Shown: piece after piece, positions 7,602 through 16,118 of the stretch | Numbering within the stretch: the first letter of the stretch is position 1 | How the letters are laid out: each line of letters begins with the position of its first letter | Assembly (NCBI GenBank): GCA_041908165.1 | Contig: JAYRFV010000035.1 | Location: 1 to 26,116, forward strand | Length of the DNA: 26,116 nt | Direction of reading: 5' to 3' | From: JACQZU01 sp041908165 | GTDB taxonomy: Bacteria > Acidobacteriota > Holophagae > Holophagales > Holophagaceae | Program-made: the position numbers and the translations under genes | The notes under the pieces: model-generated | Databases searched by the model: none | Seen by the model: the letters and a program-made list of their open reading frames with translations, nothing else | What the model was told of the DNA's origin: nothing

Positions 7602-10600
7602 ATGACAGCCAGACGACTGATCACGGTCGACGGGAACGAAGCCACGGCGTCCGTCGCCCACCGCACCAACGAGGTCATCGCCATCTACCCGATCACGCCG
7701 TCCTCGAACATGGGCGAATGGTCGGACGAGTGGAGCGCGCAGGGCCGCAAGAACATCTGGAACTCGGTCCCGCAGGTGGTCGAGATGCAGAGCGAAGGCG
7801 GCGCCGCCGGCGCGGTCCACGGGGCCCTCCAGGCCGGCGCGCTGACCACGACCTTCACGGCCTCCCAGGGCCTGCTCCTGATGATCCCGAACATGTACAA
7901 GATCGCCGGCGAACTCACCAGCTTCGCCATGCACGTGAGCGCCCGCACCCTGGCGACCCACGCGCTGTCGATCTTCGGCGACCACAGCGACGTGATGAGC
8001 GTGCGCATGACCGGCTTCGCCATGCTCTGCTCCGACAGCGTGCAGAGCGCCCACGACTTCGCCCTGATCAGCCAGTCCGCCACCCTGCGCAGCCGGGTGC
8101 CGATGCTGCACTTCTTCGACGGCTTCCGCACCTCCCACGAGGTCGCCAAGATCGAGGAGCTCAGCAACGAGGACCTGAAGTCGATGGTCACCGACGAGCT
8201 GATCGCCGCCCACCGCTCCCGCGCCCTCACCCCCGACAACCCGGTGGTCCGCGGCACCGCCCAGAACCCCGACTCCTTCTTCCAGGCCCGCGAGGCCGGC
8301 AACGGCTACTACACCGCATGCCCGGCGATCGTCCAGGAGGAGATGGACAAGTTCGCCAAGCTCACCGGCCGCGCCTACCGGCTGTTCGAGTACTTCGGCG
8401 CTCCTGACGCCGAGCGCGTCATCGTGATCATGGGCTCCGGCGCCGACACCGCCCACGAGTACGTGGAGTGGGCGCAGAGGCAGGGCGAGAAGGTCGGCCT
8501 GCTGAAGGTCCGGCTGTACCGCCCCTTCAGCGCCCGCGACTTCGTGAAGGCGCTGCCCACCAGCACGAAGAAGCTGGCGGTCCTCGACCGCTGCAAGGAG
8601 CCGGGCTCGCCGGCCGACCCGCTGCACCTGGACATCCTCGCCGCCCTGCGCGAGATGCGCGAGGAGGGCGCCACCACCCTCGACCCGGTGGTGGTGGGCG
8701 GCCGCTACGGCCTGTCCAGCAAGGAGTTCACCCCGTCGATGATCAAGGCGGTGTACGACAACCTGGCGCAGCCCCGGCCGAAGAACCACTTCACCATCGG
8801 CATCCTCGACGACGTCACCCACTCCAGCCTGCCCTGGGACCCCGAGTTCGACATCGAGGCCAAGGACGTCTCCCGCTGCCTGTTCTACGGCCTGGGCGCG
8901 GACGGCACCGTGGGCGCCAACAAGAACTCCATCAAGATCATCGCCGAGGAGACCGACAACTTCGGCCAGGGCTACTTCGTCTACGACTCCAAGAAGTCCG
9001 GCGCGGTGACCATCAGCCACCTGCGCTTCGGGCCGCGGCAGATCCGCAGCGCCTACCTGATCCGCCAGGCCAACTTCATCGCCTGCCACCAGACCAGCTT
9101 CCTCGACAAGTACCCGATGCTCGAGTCGGCCCAGGAGGGTGCCACCTTCCTGCTGAACACGGCCGCCGGGGCGGACAAGGCCTGGGACACCCTGCCGAAG
9201 GAGTTCCAGCAGACCATCCTCGAGCGCAAGCTCAAGTTCTACGTGATCGACGCCTACGAGGTGGGCCGGCTCACCGGCATGGGCGTGCGCATCAACACGA
9301 TCATGCAGACCTGCTTCTTCGCCATCTCCGGCGTGCTGCCCCGCGAGGAGGCCATCTACCAGATCAAGAAGGCGATCGAGAAGACCTACGGCAAGAAGGG
9401 CGAGCACGTCGTCCAGAAGAACTACGAGGCGGTCGACGCGACCCTGGCCCACCTCCACGAAGTGAAGGTCCCGGCCGCCATCAGCGCCAGCTACGCCATG
9501 CCGCCGATCGTCAGCGACAAGGCCCCGGACTTCGTGCAGAAGGTCAGCGCCGTGATGATGGCGGGCAAGGGCGACCTGCTGCCGGTCTCGGCCTTCCCCA
9601 TCGACGGCACCTGGCCGCTGGGCACCACCAAGTGGGAGAAGCGCAACATCGCCCTCGAGATCCCCGAGTGGGACGAGAAGATCTGCATCCAGTGCAACAA
9701 GTGCGTGTTCGTCTGCCCGCACGCCGCGATCCGCGCCAAGGTCTACGACCCTGCCCTGCTGGGCGGCGCTCCCGACGGCTTCAAGTCCACCGACTACAAG
9801 GGCCCCGAGTACAAGGGCATGAAGTACTCCCTGCAGGTGGCTCCCGAGGACTGCACCGGCTGCAACCTGTGCGTGATGGTCTGCCCGGCGAAGGACAAGG
9901 GCAACCCGAAGCACAAGGCCATCGACATGGTACCGCAGGCCCCGAGCCGCGAGCGCGAGCGCGCCGGCTTCGAGTTCTTCCTGTCCCTGCCCGAGCCCGA
10001 CCGCACCACCGTGAAGATGGACGTCAAGGGCTCGCAGTTCCTCGAGCCGCTGTTCGAGTTCAGCGGCGCCTGCTCCGGCTGCGGCGAGACCCCCTACGTC
10101 AAGCTGCTCACCCAGCTGTTCGGCGACCGCGCGATCATCGCCAACGCCACCGGCTGCTCCTCGATCTACGGCGCCAACCTGCCGACCACGCCGTACACCA
10201 CCAACCGCGACGGACGCGGCCCGGCCTGGGCCAACAGCCTGTTCGAGGACAACGCCGAGTTCGGCTTCGGCATCCGCCTCGGCGTGGACAAGCAGGAGGA
10301 GATGGCCTTCGAGAGCCTGCACGCCCTCGCCTCCAAGCTCGGCGACGAGCTGGTGACCGGGCTGGTGACCGGCAACCAGGCCACCGAGGCCGGCATCAAG
10401 GCCCAGCGCGAGCGGGTCGCCGCCCTCAAGCAGAAGCTGGCCGCGATCGGCGGTCCCGAGGCCGCCCGGCTGCTCACCCTCGCCGACTACCTCGTGAAGA
10501 AGAGCGTCTGGATCGTCGGCGGCGACGGCTGGGCCTACGACATCGGCTACGGCGGCCTCGACCACGTCCTGGCCAGCGGCCGCAAGGTCAACATCCTGGT

Positions 10601-11189
10601 GCTCGACACCGAGGTCTACTCCAACACCGGCGGCCAGGCCTCGAAGTCGACGCCGATCGCCGCGGCGGCCAAGTTCGCCATGGCCGGCAAGGCCCTGCCG
10701 AAGAAGGACCTGGGCATGATCGCGATGGTCAGCGGCGGGGTCTACGTCGCCAAGGTCGCCTTCGGCTCCAAGGACAACCAGACCCTGAAGGCCTTCCTGG
10801 AAGCCGACGCCTTCCCCGGCCCCAGCCTGATCCTGGCCTACAGCCCCTGCATCGCCCACGGCTTCGACCTGGCGATGGGCTGCGAGCAGCAGAAGCTCGC
10901 GGTGGACAGCGGACACTGGCCGCTGTTCCGCTACGACCCCCGCCGGGTGGTCGAGGGCGAACTGCCGCTGCAGATGGACAGCGGCCATCCGAAGGTCTCG
11001 CTGGGCCAGTACCTGCGCAACGAGACCCGGTTCCGCATGGTCGAGCAGCAGAACCCGGAGGGCTTCAAGCACCTCCTCGGCGCCGCCCAGCGGGAAGTCA
11101 GCAACCGGTTCGCCGTGTACGAACAGCTCGCCAAGGTCTCCATGCCCATCCGCAGGTCCGAGGACGTGGAAGAGGCCGAGGCCAAGTGA
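7602..11189 (+). CDS. nifJ: Pyruvate:ferredoxin (flavodoxin) oxidoreductase, single chain
   Basis: This full-length 1195-residue homodimer-type PFOR catalyses pyruvate + CoA + oxidised ferredoxin to acetyl-CoA + CO2 + reduced ferredoxin in the cytoplasm. In order it has the N-terminal pyrimidine-binding domain (EVIAIYPITPSSNMGEW), the CoA and gamma domains, and a 2[4Fe-4S] ferredoxin insert with CxxCxxC motifs starting at Cys695 and Cys751. It continues with the proximal cluster ligands Cys824, Cys827, Cys852 and probably Cys1083, and the TPP-binding GDGWAYDIG (974-982) with TEVYSNTGGQ. GAGGAGGAG precedes ATG 7602; the frame is open upstream without similarity. The DHOD-like gene starts 14 bases after its stop, indicating an operon. 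The enzyme class is oxygen-sensitive, which bears on the nearby hemerythrin domains. Confidence 0.97.
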   Translation: MTARRLITVDGNEATASVAHRTNEVIAIYPITPSSNMGEWSDEWSAQGRKNIWNSVPQVVEMQSEGGAAGAVHGALQAGALTTTFTASQGLLLMIPNMYKIAGELTSFAMHVSARTLATHALSIFGDHSDVMSVRMTGFAMLCSDSVQSAHDFALISQSATLRSRVPMLHFFDGFRTSHEVAKIEELSNEDLKSMVTDELIAAHRSRALTPDNPVVRGTAQNPDSFFQAREAGNGYYTACPAIVQEEMDKFAKLTGRAYRLFEYFGAPDAERVIVIMGSGADTAHEYVEWAQRQGEKVGLLKVRLYRPFSARDFVKALPTSTKKLAVLDRCKEPGSPADPLHLDILAALREMREEGATTLDPVVVGGRYGLSSKEFTPSMIKAVYDNLAQPRPKNHFTIGILDDVTHSSLPWDPEFDIEAKDVSRCLFYGLGADGTVGANKNSIKIIAEETDNFGQGYFVYDSKKSGAVTISHLRFGPRQIRSAYLIRQANFIACHQTSFLDKYPMLESAQEGATFLLNTAAGADKAWDTLPKEFQQTILERKLKFYVIDAYEVGRLTGMGVRINTIMQTCFFAISGVLPREEAIYQIKKAIEKTYGKKGEHVVQKNYEAVDATLAHLHEVKVPAAISASYAMPPIVSDKAPDFVQKVSAVMMAGKGDLLPVSAFPIDGTWPLGTTKWEKRNIALEIPEWDEKICIQCNKCVFVCPHAAIRAKVYDPALLGGAPDGFKSTDYKGPEYKGMKYSLQVAPEDCTGCNLCVMVCPAKDKGNPKHKAIDMVPQAPSRERERAGFEFFLSLPEPDRTTVKMDVKGSQFLEPLFEFSGACSGCGETPYVKLLTQLFGDRAIIANATGCSSIYGANLPTTPYTTNRDGRGPAWANSLFEDNAEFGFGIRLGVDKQEEMAFESLHALASKLGDELVTGLVTGNQATEAGIKAQRERVAALKQKLAAIGGPEAARLLTLADYLVKKSVWIVGGDGWAYDIGYGGLDHVLASGRKVNILVLDTEVYSNTGGQASKSTPIAAAAKFAMAGKALPKKDLGMIAMVSGGVYVAKVAFGSKDNQTLKAFLEADAFPGPSLILAYSPCIAHGFDLAMGCEQQKLAVDSGHWPLFRYDPRRVVEGELPLQMDSGHPKVSLGQYLRNETRFRMVEQQNPEGFKHLLGAAQREVSNRFAVYEQLAKVSMPIRRSEDVEEAEAK

Positions 11190-11203
11190 AGGGGATGACC
11201 GAC

Positions 11204-12196
11204 ATGAACCTGAACACCACCTACCTTGGCTTCAAGCTGCCCCACCCGCTGGTGGCGGGCGCCTCGCCCATGGTCGACGACCTCGACACGGTGAAGCGCC
11301 TCGAGGACGCCGGCGTGGCGGCGATCGTCATGCACAGCCTGTTCGAGGAGCAGATCACCCGCGAGCAGGAGGGGACCATCCTCGACATGGAGCTGCACAA
11401 CGCCAACTCCGCCGAGGCGCTCTCCTACTTCCCGGACCCGGGGGAATTCCGCCTCGGGCCCGAGAACTACCTCGACCAGGTCCGCCGGATCAAGGAGGCC
11501 GTCTCCGTGCCGGTGATCGCCAGCCTGAACGGCACCAGCGACACGGGCTGGCTGAAGTACGCCAGCCTCCTGGAGCAGGCCGGCGCGGACGCCCTGGAGC
11601 TGAACGTCTACTACATGGCGACCTCCCCCAAGGAGACCGCCGACCAGGTGGAGGCCCGCACCCTCGGCATCCTCAAGGCGGTGAAGTCGGCGGTCAAACT
11701 GCCGGTGGCGGTGAAGCTCTCGACCTTCCACTCGGCGCTGCCGCACCTCGCCCAGCAGCTGGTGGAGGGCGGCGCCGACGGCCTTGTGCTGTTCAATCGC
11801 TTCCTGCAGCCCGACATCGACCTCGAGCACCTGTCCGCGGAGGCCACCCTGCGGCTGTCGAGCCCGGTGGAGCTGCTGGTGCGGCTGCGCTGGCTGGCGA
11901 TCCTGCACGGCCAGATCAAGGTGCCGATGGCGGTCAGCGGGGGCGTGCACTCCGCCATGGACGCCATGAAGGCCGTGGCCGCGGGCGCCAGCGCCGTGCA
12001 GATGGTGAGCGCGCTGCTGATGAAGGGGCCCGAGCACCTCAACGCCGTGCGCGAGGAGATGATCCACTGGATGGAAGAGCACGAATACCAGTCGCTGCAG
12101 CAGATGAAGGGCAGCATGAGCCTGGAGAAGAGCCCCAATCCGCTGGCCTTCACCCGCGCCAACTACATGCGCATGCTCCAGGGCTGGAAGGGATGA
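11204..12196 (+). CDS. Dihydroorotate dehydrogenase-like flavoprotein
   Basis: This 330-residue TIM-barrel FMN protein resembles class 1 dihydroorotate dehydrogenase: it has the N-terminal YLGFKLPHPLVAGASPM, the central barrel and the C-terminal phosphate-binding segments AVSGGVHS and GASAVQMVSALL. The catalytic region normally reading LNxSCPN is LNVYYMAT here (Leu133-Met138), so the class 1 active-site Cys and the substrate-binding Pro-Asn are missing. True dihydroorotate oxidation is therefore unlikely. The start at 11204 has GAAGGGG about nine bases upstream; an alternative ATG at 11195 abuts that sequence. It follows nifJ by 14 bases and ends at a strong terminator, so it is the last gene of the nifJ transcript. 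A redox partner role with PFOR is plausible but unproven. Confidence 0.85.
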   Translation: MNLNTTYLGFKLPHPLVAGASPMVDDLDTVKRLEDAGVAAIVMHSLFEEQITREQEGTILDMELHNANSAEALSYFPDPGEFRLGPENYLDQVRRIKEAVSVPVIASLNGTSDTGWLKYASLLEQAGADALELNVYYMATSPKETADQVEARTLGILKAVKSAVKLPVAVKLSTFHSALPHLAQQLVEGGADGLVLFNRFLQPDIDLEHLSAEATLRLSSPVELLVRLRWLAILHGQIKVPMAVSGGVHSAMDAMKAVAAGASAVQMVSALLMKGPEHLNAVREEMIHWMEEHEYQSLQQMKGSMSLEKSPNPLAFTRANYMRMLQGWKG

Positions 12197-12202
12197 GCCT
12201 CA

Positions 12203-12240
12203 GCGGGGGTCTCCGGCTGCGCCTGTGACCCCCGCACCCC
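12203..12240 (+). repeat. GC-rich pre-terminator element, copy 1
   Basis: CGGGGGTC (12204-12211) pairs perfectly with GACCCCCG (12227-12234) around a 15-nt loop, followed by CACCCC and the terminator. Related sequence occurs after rpsB and tsf. Confidence 0.5.
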
Positions 12241-12242
12241 GC

Positions 12243-12276
12243 GCAAAGGCCCGGCAGAGCCGGGCCTTTGCTTTTT
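12243..12276 (+). terminator. Rho-independent terminator of the nifJ operon
   Basis: A perfect 13-bp stem (12243-12255 with 12259-12271), an AGA loop and TTTTT form a strong terminator 46 bases after the DHOD-like stop codon. Confidence 0.93.
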
Positions 12277-12341
12277 CCCGAGGCCGGCTGGACAGGAAAA
12301 TGAAAGTTATTCCGACTCGGGGATCCGCTTCATAATTGGGG

Positions 12342-12371
12342 GGCCCGGGCCCCAACTCCCGGGCCTTTTTT
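12342..12371 (+). terminator. Second terminator-like hairpin in the leader of the Nfn-fusion gene
   Basis: GGCCCGGG (12342-12349) and CCCGGGCC (12358-12365) form a perfect 8-bp stem with an 8-nt loop, directly followed by TTTTTT. It lies 36 bases before the start codon of the HHE-Nfn gene and just after a CATAAT that could be a -10 box (12331-12336). It is either a backup terminator for the nifJ operon or an attenuator. Confidence 0.65.
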
Positions 12372-12407
12372 CACGCGCCGTTGCATCCTTAAGTGTCCGG
12401 AGGCCCC

Positions 12408-15167
12408 ATGACTCCCTTGCCGATGACTGCGCAGCTTCCCGAGACCGTCGACCTCGACGGCTGGCGTGGCGAGCACGCCCTCGCCTTCGACCAGTTGGAG
12501 GCCCTCGAGACGGCCCTGGCCGGCGCCGACTGGCGCGGCGTGGATGCCGGCGCCCGCTGGATCTACGAGGTGCTCAGGCCGCACAACGAGGCGGAGGAGC
12601 GCGACCTGTTCCCGCTGCTCGAGGAGATCGGCGCCGAGGAGCTGCATTCCCGGCTCTACGAGGACCACCGGCAGATGTGGGACCTGACCCTGCAGCTGCT
12701 GGCAGCCATCGACGGCGACCAGGTGGCCGACCCGGAGGCGGTGCGCGCCACCGGCCACCAGCTGCTCGGCGTCGTCCGTCCGCACATCGAGGCGGAAGAG
12801 GCGCTGATGCTGCCGCTGCTCAAGGGCCGCTACCTGTACACCCCGGACGCGGTCACCCAGGAGGGCTACCTGATCCTGGAGAAGACCCTGATGGCCCCGG
12901 AGACCTGGTCCTTCGTGGTGCAGGCGCCGATGGTGGCCCGCAACCGCAAGCCCGGCCAGTTCTTCATGGTCGCCCCCTTCCCCGAGAGCGAACGCATCCC
13001 GCTCACCCTCGCCGGGGGCGACCGGAAGGGCGGCTGGATCCGCTTCGTCATGCAGGAGGTGGGCGCCACCACCCGCGCGATGGGCAAGCTCAGCGCCGGC
13101 GACCGCCTCTACGCCGTGGCCGGGCCGATGGGACGGCCCACCGAGATCGTCGAGGAGGGCACCGTGGTGCTGGTGGCCGGCGGCTACGGCAGCGCGGCGA
13201 TCCTGCCCGCCGCCGAGGAGATGCACGCCGAGGGCCGGCGGGTGATCACGATCCTGGGCGGCCGCAGCCGGGAGCGCGTCCTGCTGGCGGAGGAGCTCGA
13301 GGCCGCCTCGGCCGAACTGATCATCACCACCGACGACGGCACCCTCGGCCGCAAGGGCATCGTCACCCAGGCCCTGAAGGAAGTGCTGGACCGCGAGCCG
13401 GTCGCCGAGGTGGTGGCGGTGGGGCCGATGCCGATGATGCAGGCCGTCTCGGAGCTCACCAAGCCCTACGGGATCTTCACCCTGGTCAGCCTGAACGCGC
13501 TGATGGTGGACGGCACCGGCATGTGCGGCGGCTGCCGGGTGGCGGTGGGCGGCGAGGTGAAGTTCGCCTGCTTCGACGGCCCCGACTTCGACGGCCACAA
13601 GGTCGACTTCCAGATGCTTCGCAACCGCCAGGACTGGTACCGGCAGATGGAGGGCGAGGCCACCGAGCACGCCTGCAAGGTCGGCCGCGCCCCGGCGGGA
13701 CCGGCCTTCGAAATGCCGGAGCTGCACGCGCCGGAGACCGAGCTGGACTGGCGCAGCCTCGACTGGGCCGCGCTCAAGCCCAGCCAGAAGATGAAGATCC
13801 CGCGCCAGGAGATGACCTGCCAGGAGCCCGACGTGCGGGTGGGCAACTTCAAGGAGGTCGCCCTCGGCTTCAGCCCCGAGCAGGCCCGCCTGGAGGCGGC
13901 CCGCTGCATCCAGTGCAAGGTGCCGCACTGCATCGACGGCTGCCCGGTGGGCATCGACATCCCCCGCTTCCTGCAGAAGCTGGTGGACGGCGATCCCCAG
14001 GCCGCGGGCATGGTGATCAAGGAGGCCAGCAGCCTCGGCTCGGTCTGCGGGCGCGTCTGCCCGCAGGAGAAGCAGTGCGAGATCAAGTGCGTGGTGGGCA
14101 TCAAGCAGAAGCCGGTCAGCATCGGCCGCCTGGAGCGCTTCGCCTGCGACTCCCTGCTCGGCTCCCCCGACCTGCCGCCGGTCGATCCGCCGACCGGGAA
14201 GAAGGTCGCCGTGGTGGGCGCCGGCCCGGCCGGCATCACCGTCGCCGGCGAACTGATCAAGAAGGGCCACGCGGTGACGGTCTACGACGCCTTCCCCCGG
14301 CCCGGCGGCGTGCTGCTCTACGGCATCCCCGAGTTCCGGCTGCCCAACAGCATCGTCGACCAGGAAGTGAGCGTGCTCAGCAAGCTGGGGGTGAAGTTCG
14401 TCATGAACACCCTGGTGGGCCGCAGCATCACCCTGGACGAACTGCGCGGCGAGAACGATGCGGTCTTCATCGGCACCGGCGCGGGCCTTCCCTCGATGCT
14501 CGGCATCCCGGGCGAGGACCTCAAGGGCAACTACACCGCCAACGAGTTCCTCACCCGCATCAACCTGATGCGCGCCGACCTGTTCCCGCAGCACAGCACC
14601 CCGGTCACGGTCACCAACAACGTGGTGATCGTCGGCGCGGGCAACACCGCCATGGACGCCGCCCGCGCCGCCCGCCGGATGGGCGCCGAGAACGTCCACA
14701 TCGTCTACCGACGCACCATCAAGGAGAGCACCGCCCGCATCGAGGAGCTCGAGCACGCGATGGAGGAGGGGGTGCAGTTCCACTTCCTCAACACCCCCGT
14801 GAAGCTGCACGGCGACGAGAAGGGCTGGCTCAAGACGGCCGAGTGCGCCGTCATGGAGCTCACCGAGCCCGGCCCCGACGGCCGGCGCGGGGTGCGGATG
14901 ACCGAGGAGCGGGTGATGATCCCCTGCGAGACCCTGGTGGTGGCGCTGGGCTTCAGCGTCAACCCGCTCATCGCCCAGGAGGCCAAGGGCGCCCTCAAGA
15001 CCCTCAAGGGCGGCGTCATGGCGGTCGATCCGGACACCGGCGAGACCAGCATCCCCCGCGTCTTCGCCGGCGGCGACGCCATCACCGGCGGCGCCACCGT
15101 GATCCTCGCCATGGGCCAGGGCCGGCGCGCCGCGGCGGCCATGCACAAGCAGCTGATGGGGTCCTAG
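12408..15167 (+). CDS. HHE hemerythrin domain fused to both subunits of an Nfn-type ferredoxin:NADP oxidoreductase
   Basis: This 919-residue protein has three modules. Residues 15-140 are an HHE hemerythrin domain with candidate iron ligands His23, His59, Glu63, His87, His126 and Glu130, including the repeated PHxEAEE pattern. Residues 141-430 match NfnA/SudB: an FAD domain (KPGQFFMV), an NAD-binding region and the [2Fe-2S] signature DGTGMCGGC (Asp368, Cys373, Cys376) plus Cys388. Residues 455-919 match NfnB/GltA: [4Fe-4S] ligands Cys500/503/508/512 and Cys547/551/557/561, an FAD loop GAGPAG (604-609) and an NADPH loop GAGNTA (743-748). Nfn enzymes bifurcate electrons between NADPH, NAD and ferredoxin. 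The start at 12408 follows GGAGG; GTG 12393 and ATG 12423 are alternatives. The name 'glutamate synthase small subunit' is possible for the C-terminal part only. The role of the HHE domain is unknown. Confidence 0.92.
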   Translation: MTPLPMTAQLPETVDLDGWRGEHALAFDQLEALETALAGADWRGVDAGARWIYEVLRPHNEAEERDLFPLLEEIGAEELHSRLYEDHRQMWDLTLQLLAAIDGDQVADPEAVRATGHQLLGVVRPHIEAEEALMLPLLKGRYLYTPDAVTQEGYLILEKTLMAPETWSFVVQAPMVARNRKPGQFFMVAPFPESERIPLTLAGGDRKGGWIRFVMQEVGATTRAMGKLSAGDRLYAVAGPMGRPTEIVEEGTVVLVAGGYGSAAILPAAEEMHAEGRRVITILGGRSRERVLLAEELEAASAELIITTDDGTLGRKGIVTQALKEVLDREPVAEVVAVGPMPMMQAVSELTKPYGIFTLVSLNALMVDGTGMCGGCRVAVGGEVKFACFDGPDFDGHKVDFQMLRNRQDWYRQMEGEATEHACKVGRAPAGPAFEMPELHAPETELDWRSLDWAALKPSQKMKIPRQEMTCQEPDVRVGNFKEVALGFSPEQARLEAARCIQCKVPHCIDGCPVGIDIPRFLQKLVDGDPQAAGMVIKEASSLGSVCGRVCPQEKQCEIKCVVGIKQKPVSIGRLERFACDSLLGSPDLPPVDPPTGKKVAVVGAGPAGITVAGELIKKGHAVTVYDAFPRPGGVLLYGIPEFRLPNSIVDQEVSVLSKLGVKFVMNTLVGRSITLDELRGENDAVFIGTGAGLPSMLGIPGEDLKGNYTANEFLTRINLMRADLFPQHSTPVTVTNNVVIVGAGNTAMDAARAARRMGAENVHIVYRRTIKESTARIEELEHAMEEGVQFHFLNTPVKLHGDEKGWLKTAECAVMELTEPGPDGRRGVRMTEERVMIPCETLVVALGFSVNPLIAQEAKGALKTLKGGVMAVDPDTGETSIPRVFAGGDAITGGATVILAMGQGRRAAAAMHKQLMGS

Positions 15168-15210
15168 GGCGGGCGGGCTGCCGGTCCACGGCCTCGCGGC
15201 CCGGGCAGAG

Positions 15211-15240
15211 CTCCCGGATGGCTTCACGTCCATCCGGGGG
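15211..15240. terminator. Hairpin between convergent genes
   Basis: An 11-bp stem including one wobble pair (15211-15221 with 15230-15240) with an 8-nt loop lies between the 3' ends of the Nfn-fusion and Crp-family genes. It has no U tract on either strand. The 15190-15222 stretch distantly resembles the 3-45/79-121 repeat. Confidence 0.4.
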
Positions 15241-15332
15241 CGCCTCGTCGGGCTCCTCGCCCACCTCGCAGGGCCGGGCCCGCTTCCATGCAGCCGGCCT
15301 TACGGAACGCCCCGGTCCCGCGGGAGCGCCGG

Positions 15333-16043
15333 CTAGCCGCGGGCGTAGTGCTGGAGCTTCTGCACGTCGAGGATGCGCACGACCGGGAAGGTGCTCTGGA
15401 TCAGGCCGAGGTCGGTGAGCAGGCGCAGGGCGCGGCTGAAGGCCTCGCGGCTGGCGCCGATGCACTGCGCCAGGTCCTCCTGGGTCTCCTGGAACTCCAC
15501 CAGCGAGCGGTGCGGGGTCCGCGCGTGGTACTCGCAGATCATCTGCGCCACCCGCTCCGGGACGCTGTGCAGGCTGAGGGTCTCCACCAGTTCCACCAGG
15601 TGCCGGACCTTGGCGGCGAAGTGCTGGATCATCGCCTCGCCCACCACCGGGTTGGCGTGGGTCATGCGCTGCAGGGCCGGGCCCGGGATCATCCAGCACT
15701 CGGTCTCGCCGTGCGCCTCAGCGCTCGAGGAGGCCGGGCCGCCGTCGAACACCGGCACCTCGCCCACGCATTCGCCAGGCTGCAGGATCTTGATGACCTG
15801 GACCCGGCCGCGGCCATCGGTGCGGAACACCTTGAGGGCGCCCTGCACCACAACGAACACGCCGGGCAGCTTCTCGCCCTGGTTGAACACCGTGGCCCGG
15901 TCCTGGAAGTGCCTCAGTTCGCTCACCTCCGCCAGGGACTCGGCCTCCGCCTGCGGGATCCCCTTCAGGTAGTCGATCCTGCGGAGATTGATGACGGCCT
16001 GGCCCATGGAGCGTCCGGAGGGGTGGAGGGGTTCTTTCAGCAT
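15333..16043 (-). CDS. Crp/Fnr-family transcriptional regulator
   Basis: This 236-residue protein has an N-terminal cyclic-nucleotide-binding-like beta roll (about 25-135), a dimerisation helix and a C-terminal Crp-type HTH (TQEDLAQCIGASREAFSRAL). The recognition helix carries Arg199, Glu200 and Arg204 in the CRP arrangement RE-x3-R, predicting TGTGA half-sites. The effector loop reads GECVGE...GGPASSSAEA without the CRP Arg that binds cAMP, and the N-terminal FNR cysteines are absent, so the ligand is not cAMP or an FNR-type cluster by these criteria. The start at 16043 has AGAGGG seven bases upstream. An upstream ATG at 16106, with AAGGA and only 12 bases from the efp stop, would add 21 residues and is a serious alternative. 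It lies downstream of efp on the same strand. Confidence 0.87.
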   Translation of the reverse strand: MLKEPLHPSGRSMGQAVINLRRIDYLKGIPQAEAESLAEVSELRHFQDRATVFNQGEKLPGVFVVVQGALKVFRTDGRGRVQVIKILQPGECVGEVPVFDGGPASSSAEAHGETECWMIPGPALQRMTHANPVVGEAMIQHFAAKVRHLVELVETLSLHSVPERVAQMICEYHARTPHRSLVEFQETQEDLAQCIGASREAFSRALRLLTDLGLIQSTFPVVRILDVQKLQHYARG

Positions 16044-16118
16044 GGTTTGCCCTCTGGAAGGATTCGCCAGGGCCCCCCTGTAAGTCAATGCCCGCTGAAA
16101 AGGCATCCTGAGGTCCTT

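Noticed and set aside
7245..11072. 1275-residue open frame antisense to nifJ
   Set aside because: It is a GC-rich shadow frame: Val/Leu/Gly/Ala/Asp-rich with no motifs, while the + strand encodes all PFOR motifs.
12330..15233. 967-residue open frame antisense to the Nfn fusion
   Set aside because: It has the same codon-bias shadow composition, no domain signature and no ribosome binding site.
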